The position numbers were made by a program, and so were the translations under genes. A stretch of DNA of 34,422 nt, taken from Methanofollis sp. Lineage in GTDB: Archaea > Halobacteriota > Methanomicrobia > Methanomicrobiales > Methanofollaceae. The notes under the pieces were generated by a model. The model worked only from the letters and a program-made list of their open reading frames with translations, was not told the origin of the DNA and searched no databases. The DNA lies in assembly GCF_028702905.1 (NCBI RefSeq), contig NZ_JAQVNX010000015.1, forward strand, positions 1 through 34,422, given 5' to 3'. Positions 31,717 to 34,422 of this stretch are shown one piece after another (position 1 is the stretch's first letter; each line of letters begins with the position of its first letter).

Positions 31717-32702
31717 TGCGGGTCGCCATTCTCGGTCTCGGGTCTGTGGGACGGGGCGTCGCTTCGATGCTCGCCAGGAAGGGCCTCGGGATCACGGTCA
31801 CCGGCATCGCCGACTCGAAGAGCGGGGTCTGTGACCCTGCGGGCATCGACATCGCCGCGGTGCTTGAGAAGAAGGCGAAGACCGGCCTCTGCGGCGACCC
31901 GGCCGTGACGGCCCGGGCGATCGCGGAGGGCGGCGAGTACGATGTCCTCGTCGAGGTGACGCCCACCGACGTGGAGACCGGCGAACCGGCCCTCACCCAT
32001 ATCAGGGCGGCCCTCGCCATGGGAAAGCACGTCGTCACCTCGAACAAGGGGCCGATGGCCCTCTACTTCAGGGACCTGACGGCCCTGGCAGAGGAGCATG
32101 GCGTACAACTCAGGTACGAGGCGACGGTCTGCGGGGCGATCCCGATCATCCAGACCATCCAGCACGGCCTTGCCGGCAACACCGTCCACGCGGTCTATGG
32201 CGTCATGAACGGAACCTGCAACTATATCCTCACCAGGATGGCGGACGAGGGCCTCACCTACGACCAGGCCCTTGCCGAGGCGCGGGAACTCGGTTATGCC
32301 GAGGCCGACCCGACCTTCGACGTGAAGGGGATCGATACCGCCCTCAAACTGGTCATCCTCGCCAATACGATCTGGAATAACGGCGTCACCCTGAAGGACG
32401 TCGAGTGCACGGGCATCGACCTCCTGACTGCGGAGGCGCTGACCCTTGCCGGGAGCCAGAACTCTACCATCAGGCTCATCGGCGAGGTGGTGCCGGAGAT
32501 GGGGCTGCTGCGGGTCTCGCCGCGGATCCTCCCGAAGAAACATCCTCTTGTCGTCCGCGACACCCTGAACGCGGTGACTGTCGTCACCGATATGGCCGGG
32601 GCGATCACCGAGGTCGGGAAGGGGGCGGGGTCGGTGGAGACGGCGAGCGCCGTCATCGGCGACCTGCTCTTCATCAAGAACTGTCATGTCAAGGGTCATT
32701 GA
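31713..32702 (+). CDS. hom: Homoserine dehydrogenase, short form without ACT
   Basis: 329-residue enzyme reducing aspartate semialdehyde to homoserine for threonine and methionine synthesis. Features are the dinucleotide fold RVAILGLGSVGRGVA, VEVTPTDVETG, GKHVVTSNKGPMAL with the catalytic Lys, and the substrate-binding YGVMNGTCNYILTRM and GYAEADPTFDVKGIDTALKL. Many homologues carry a C-terminal ACT domain; this one ends without it. The ACT domain is in the coupled upstream gene. A strong GGAGG precedes ATG 31713. Its 3' end overlaps the next gene by 17 nt. Confidence 0.95.
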   Translation: MMRVAILGLGSVGRGVASMLARKGLGITVTGIADSKSGVCDPAGIDIAAVLEKKAKTGLCGDPAVTARAIAEGGEYDVLVEVTPTDVETGEPALTHIRAALAMGKHVVTSNKGPMALYFRDLTALAEEHGVQLRYEATVCGAIPIIQTIQHGLAGNTVHAVYGVMNGTCNYILTRMADEGLTYDQALAEARELGYAEADPTFDVKGIDTALKLVILANTIWNNGVTLKDVECTGIDLLTAEALTLAGSQNSTIRLIGEVVPEMGLLRVSPRILPKKHPLVVRDTLNAVTVVTDMAGAITEVGKGAGSVETASAVIGDLLFIKNCHVKGH

Positions 32703-33804
32703 GAAGAGGCGGGACATTCTCGCCCTGATGCGGAGATCGACTCTCGAAAACGGGCATTTCACGGTGCAGGAGATCGCGGAGGGGAGCGCCCTGCCGCGGA
32801 GCACGGTGCAGGACTGGGTGAACCGTCTCCTCGACGAGGGGTGCATCGTCCAGAAGGAGGAGAGGCGGGGGCGGCACCCGGCCGCGTATGCCGTCGCCTC
32901 GGCCCTTCCCGCGAGCGCGTGCCGGCGGATCTTCACGACCGTCGACGGCGACAGGGTGGAGTGCTACCATGAGTGCCTGAGCAGCGGGTGCGCCGCCTTC
33001 TGCGCATACCACCATGGCCGGGCAGGCGGGGCGCTCGTCCATGTGCAGAGGGACGGCACCCTCCTGCGGGAGTGCGGCACCCTCACCGAGCACGAGGTGG
33101 AGATCGGCCTCGCGCCCCGGCCTGCCGTGGGCGTGGTCGGGATCAGGCGGGAGGGGGACGAGATCGTGCAGAGGATCCGGTGCACCGGCGGCCCGGCCTA
33201 CTCCCTCACCGACCAGATGGCCGAGGCGGAGGGGGTCTGCTCGGTCGTGACCAGGAAGGTCGAGGGGGGGATCGTCGAGGGCGAGGTGCGGACGCGGGCC
33301 CTCGTCCTGGTCGGGATCGGCGTCGACGACACCGACAGTGCGGAAGGAGGGGCGACTTTTGCCCTGGCCCTCGCCCTCCTCCAGCACCTCAGCACCCTGG
33401 ACGGGGTGATCCCGATCGGCCACAGGGTGGCGATGCTCAAGCCCGACCTGCCGGAGAGGACGGCGGGCAACTCGTGCAGTTATATCGAACTCGCTGCCGA
33501 CCAGGCCGCCTGCCCCGGCATCGCGGAGAGGGCCCGCCGCTTCGTCGCCGCCGAGGCCCTCTCCCCTGAATGGGGGATTGCCCTGCGGCACGGCTTCTGC
33601 CCTCTCCCCGAATTGCGGGCCTTCGGCGCCCGTGCGAGGGCCGAGGTGGTCACCGTCGAGGAGGCGCGGGAGGTCGCCGCCCGGAACGGCGTTCAGGTCT
33701 GCGGAGGCCGCGGCGTCATCGGGGCCCTCGCCGCGGTGGCCCTGCGGGGTCTTCCGAACAGGATCCTCCTCGACCCGTTCGCGCCGGTGAATCGGGCGCC
33801 GTGA
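32686..33804 (+). CDS. HTH protein fused to a TiaS/Mmp11-like DTD domain
   Basis: 372 residues. The N-terminal about 70 form a winged helix (FTVQEIAEGSALPRSTVQDW). A cysteine-bearing middle (ECYHECLSSGCAAFCAYHHG) and a VGVVGIRREGDEI section follow. The last half (about 205-372) contains VGIGVDDTDSAEGGATFALA and AGNSCSYIEL. The GxDDTDS motif is shared with TiaS (tRNA-Ile2 agmatinylcytidine synthetase, where it binds ATP) and with the methanogenesis-marker 11 family. The protein lacks an obvious zinc ribbon of TiaS, so that enzyme is unlikely. It overlaps homoserine dehydrogenase by 17 nt and may link amino-acid state to transcription. Function is unresolved. Confidence 0.65.
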   Translation: MSRVIEKRRDILALMRRSTLENGHFTVQEIAEGSALPRSTVQDWVNRLLDEGCIVQKEERRGRHPAAYAVASALPASACRRIFTTVDGDRVECYHECLSSGCAAFCAYHHGRAGGALVHVQRDGTLLRECGTLTEHEVEIGLAPRPAVGVVGIRREGDEIVQRIRCTGGPAYSLTDQMAEAEGVCSVVTRKVEGGIVEGEVRTRALVLVGIGVDDTDSAEGGATFALALALLQHLSTLDGVIPIGHRVAMLKPDLPERTAGNSCSYIELAADQAACPGIAERARRFVAAEALSPEWGIALRHGFCPLPELRAFGARARAEVVTVEEAREVAARNGVQVCGGRGVIGALAAVALRGLPNRILLDPFAPVNRAP

Positions 33805-33822
33805 GGGGTTTCGGCCCTTACG

Positions 33823-33834
33823 GTTCTTTTTTTC
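33823..33834 (+). terminator. T-tract terminator after the HTH-DTD gene
   Basis: GGTTC followed by seven T (33827-33833), 22 nt after the stop codon; likely ends the ACT-hom-HTH operon. Confidence 0.5.
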
Positions 33835-33950
33835 TGTCCTCCAGGGGGGGCCGGATTCGCCGCCCTCCCCATTCTGCTCACCGGGACGAGTCCCTTGGGA
33901 TATCTATGATATCCTGCGTTCTCATACTCGCTGGCACTCGCAGCCCATTA

Positions 33951-34070
33951 CAGGATAGGGGCGAGATGGTAATCTCCACCTCTTGAAGCCTCTGTTCTTT
34001 CTTCCCCCGTCCAATCCCGCTCTTCACTGGGGGGCTGCCGCCCCCCAGACCCCCTGCCATCAGGATAGGC
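33951..34070 (+). repeat. Dispersed GC-rich element, copy D
   Basis: It opens with CAGGATAG and GATGGTAATCTCC (about 33965), then the header CTTCCCCCGTCCAATCC at about 34001-34017. An 8-bp perfect hairpin follows: CTGGGGGG/CCCCCCAG (34027-34034 and 34041-34048, 6-nt loop), with GACCCCCTG after it. Confidence 0.6.
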
Positions 34071-34110
34071 AGTAGGATGAGGATTTCCTATCCCAGGATG
34101 TCTTATTCGC

Positions 34111-34160
34111 TCTTCCCCGATCCTATCCTGAGCTGGGGGATGACCGGGGAGTCACGAACC
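34111..34160 (+). repeat. Dispersed GC-rich element, copy E (degenerate)
   Basis: The header TCTTCCCCGATCCTATCC and CTGAGCTGGGGG match copies C and D, but the hairpin arm has decayed to GACCGGGGAGTC. Close spacing to copy D suggests a local duplication. Confidence 0.45.
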
Positions 34161-34193
34161 GAAGACCTTCACATATTCCCTTCACCGCCTTCC

Positions 34194-34275
34194 CCCCATT
34201 TTCTATCTCCCCCCTTCATTCTCTTCTCTCTACGCCCCATTTTCTATCCCCCCCCTTCGTTCTCTTCTCTCTCCC
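34194..34275. repeat. Tandem duplication, two 41-bp units
   Basis: Units 34194-34234 and 34235-34275 both read CCCCATTTTCTATC, then a C run, TTC[A/G]TTCTCTTCTCTCT. They match at 37 of 41 positions by eye. The second unit lies inside the 3' end of the permease gene and supplies its stop codon. Confidence 0.7.
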
Positions 34276-34422
34276 CCCCGACCCCCCCCCCCTCGTCCCG
34301 CCTCTCCAGGACGGAGATGAGGAGGTCGACCGCGATGGCCAGCAGGACCGCCGGCAGGGCGCCGGCACAGAGGGTCATCATGTTGCTGCCGGCGAGGCCC
34401 TCGAAGACCAGTCCGCCGAGAC
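34244..34422 (-). CDS. OpuB-like osmoprotectant ABC transporter permease (C-terminus only)
   Basis: Partial; the 5' end lies beyond the right edge. The last 59 codons read GGLVFEGLAGSNMMTLCAGA, then LPAVLLAIAVDLLISVLERR, followed by a short Gly/Glu-rich tail ending at a TAG (34244-34246). The LVFEGL...AGALPA...LAIAVDLLI...LERR pattern is the standard C-terminal span of OpuBB/OpuCB and YehW/YehY type permeases for choline, betaine or related osmolytes. The tail is coded by the 41-bp tandem repeat and poly-G runs (11 and 7 G), so the natural C-terminus may have been altered; a frameshift in those runs cannot be excluded. This is a second osmoprotectant transporter besides the operon at 27917-30896. 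Confidence 0.72.
   Translation of the reverse strand, partial: LGGLVFEGLAGSNMMTLCAGALPAVLLAIAVDLLISVLERRDEGGGVGGEREENEGGG

Larger units (their letters stand above)
33835..34243. other. Repeat-filled spacer
   Basis: About 410 bp with no credible gene. It holds two copies of the dispersed element (D and E), two CAGGATAG octamers (33951, 34061), and most of a 41-bp tandem duplication (34194-34275). Confidence 0.55.

Noticed and set aside
31539-32936. 465-codon minus-strand frame
   Set aside because: Antisense to homoserine dehydrogenase and the next gene; Arg/Asp-rich shadow.
5341-34160. CRISPR array suggested by repeated GC-rich elements
   Set aside because: Copies are kilobases apart, variable and in both orientations; no regular repeat-spacer pattern and no cas genes.
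1-34422. tRNA genes
   Set aside because: No stretch with a matching acceptor stem and TTCRANY loop in the right spacing was found by eye.

Overview
The window reads as chromosome of a GC-rich methanogenic archaeon, most likely of the order Methanomicrobiales (Methanofollis/Methanoculleus-like). This rests on gene content: archaeosine enzymes TgtA and ArcS, archaeal RNase P RNA, two proteasome-activating nucleotidases, an MBF1 homologue, eIF5A, pelota, ABCE1, the small subunit of the archaeal phosphomevalonate dehydratase, a PGF-CTERM protein and a hydrogenase-maturation protease. TATA-box promoters lie about 25 nt upstream of ATG codons, many apparently leaderless. Genus is inference; no rRNA or tRNA gene was seen.

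Layout. 1-4049 (minus) is a tightly packed operon: AMMECR1, tgtA, arcS and the 5' end of a PyrK/SudB-like flavoprotein gene. RNase P RNA (about 4080-4420, plus) diverges from it through an overlapping promoter pair. Next come a lipobox + PGF-CTERM surface protein, a structured spacer, an XRE-CBS regulator, then tpiA and mbf1 (minus). Two PAN paralogues follow: one alone at 7451-8689 (plus), and one at 9591-10748 (minus) followed in its operon by a small uncharacterised gene. 10787-12968 (plus) holds DUF126 (mevalonate pathway), a B12-binding-type radical SAM protein and a phosphoesterase, followed by a CYTH protein (minus) and an SlyD-type FKBP (plus).

14265-16664 is the least ordinary block: a membrane-anchored regulator (exported LolA-like domain, transmembrane segment, two cytoplasmic winged helices) divergent from a three-repeat membrane protein, with an 11-bp perfect inverted repeat between the two promoters. 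16649-21922 is a translation quality-control neighbourhood: pelota and an Rqc2/NEMF homologue on one strand, an EMC6-like membrane protein and ABCE1 on the other. 22045-23278 is a broken chimera, part secreted-protein remnant and part FMN reductase. After it come agmatinase and eIF5A (hypusine-linked), an inositol-phosphatase family gene paired with NAD kinase, DUF169, a hydrogenase maturation protease, a glycine-betaine ABC operon (ATPase-permease-binding protein), then an ACT protein, homoserine dehydrogenase and an HTH-DTD fusion protein. The window ends inside the 3' end of a second, OpuB-like, osmoprotectant permease.

A dispersed GC-rich element recurs in intergenic spaces (about 5341-5390, 8911-8956, 27248-27330, 33951-34070, 34111-34160). 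Candidates for something undescribed are the transmembrane regulator/operator/triple-repeat module, the PAN-linked unknown gene with the divergent PAN C-termini, and the dispersed element.
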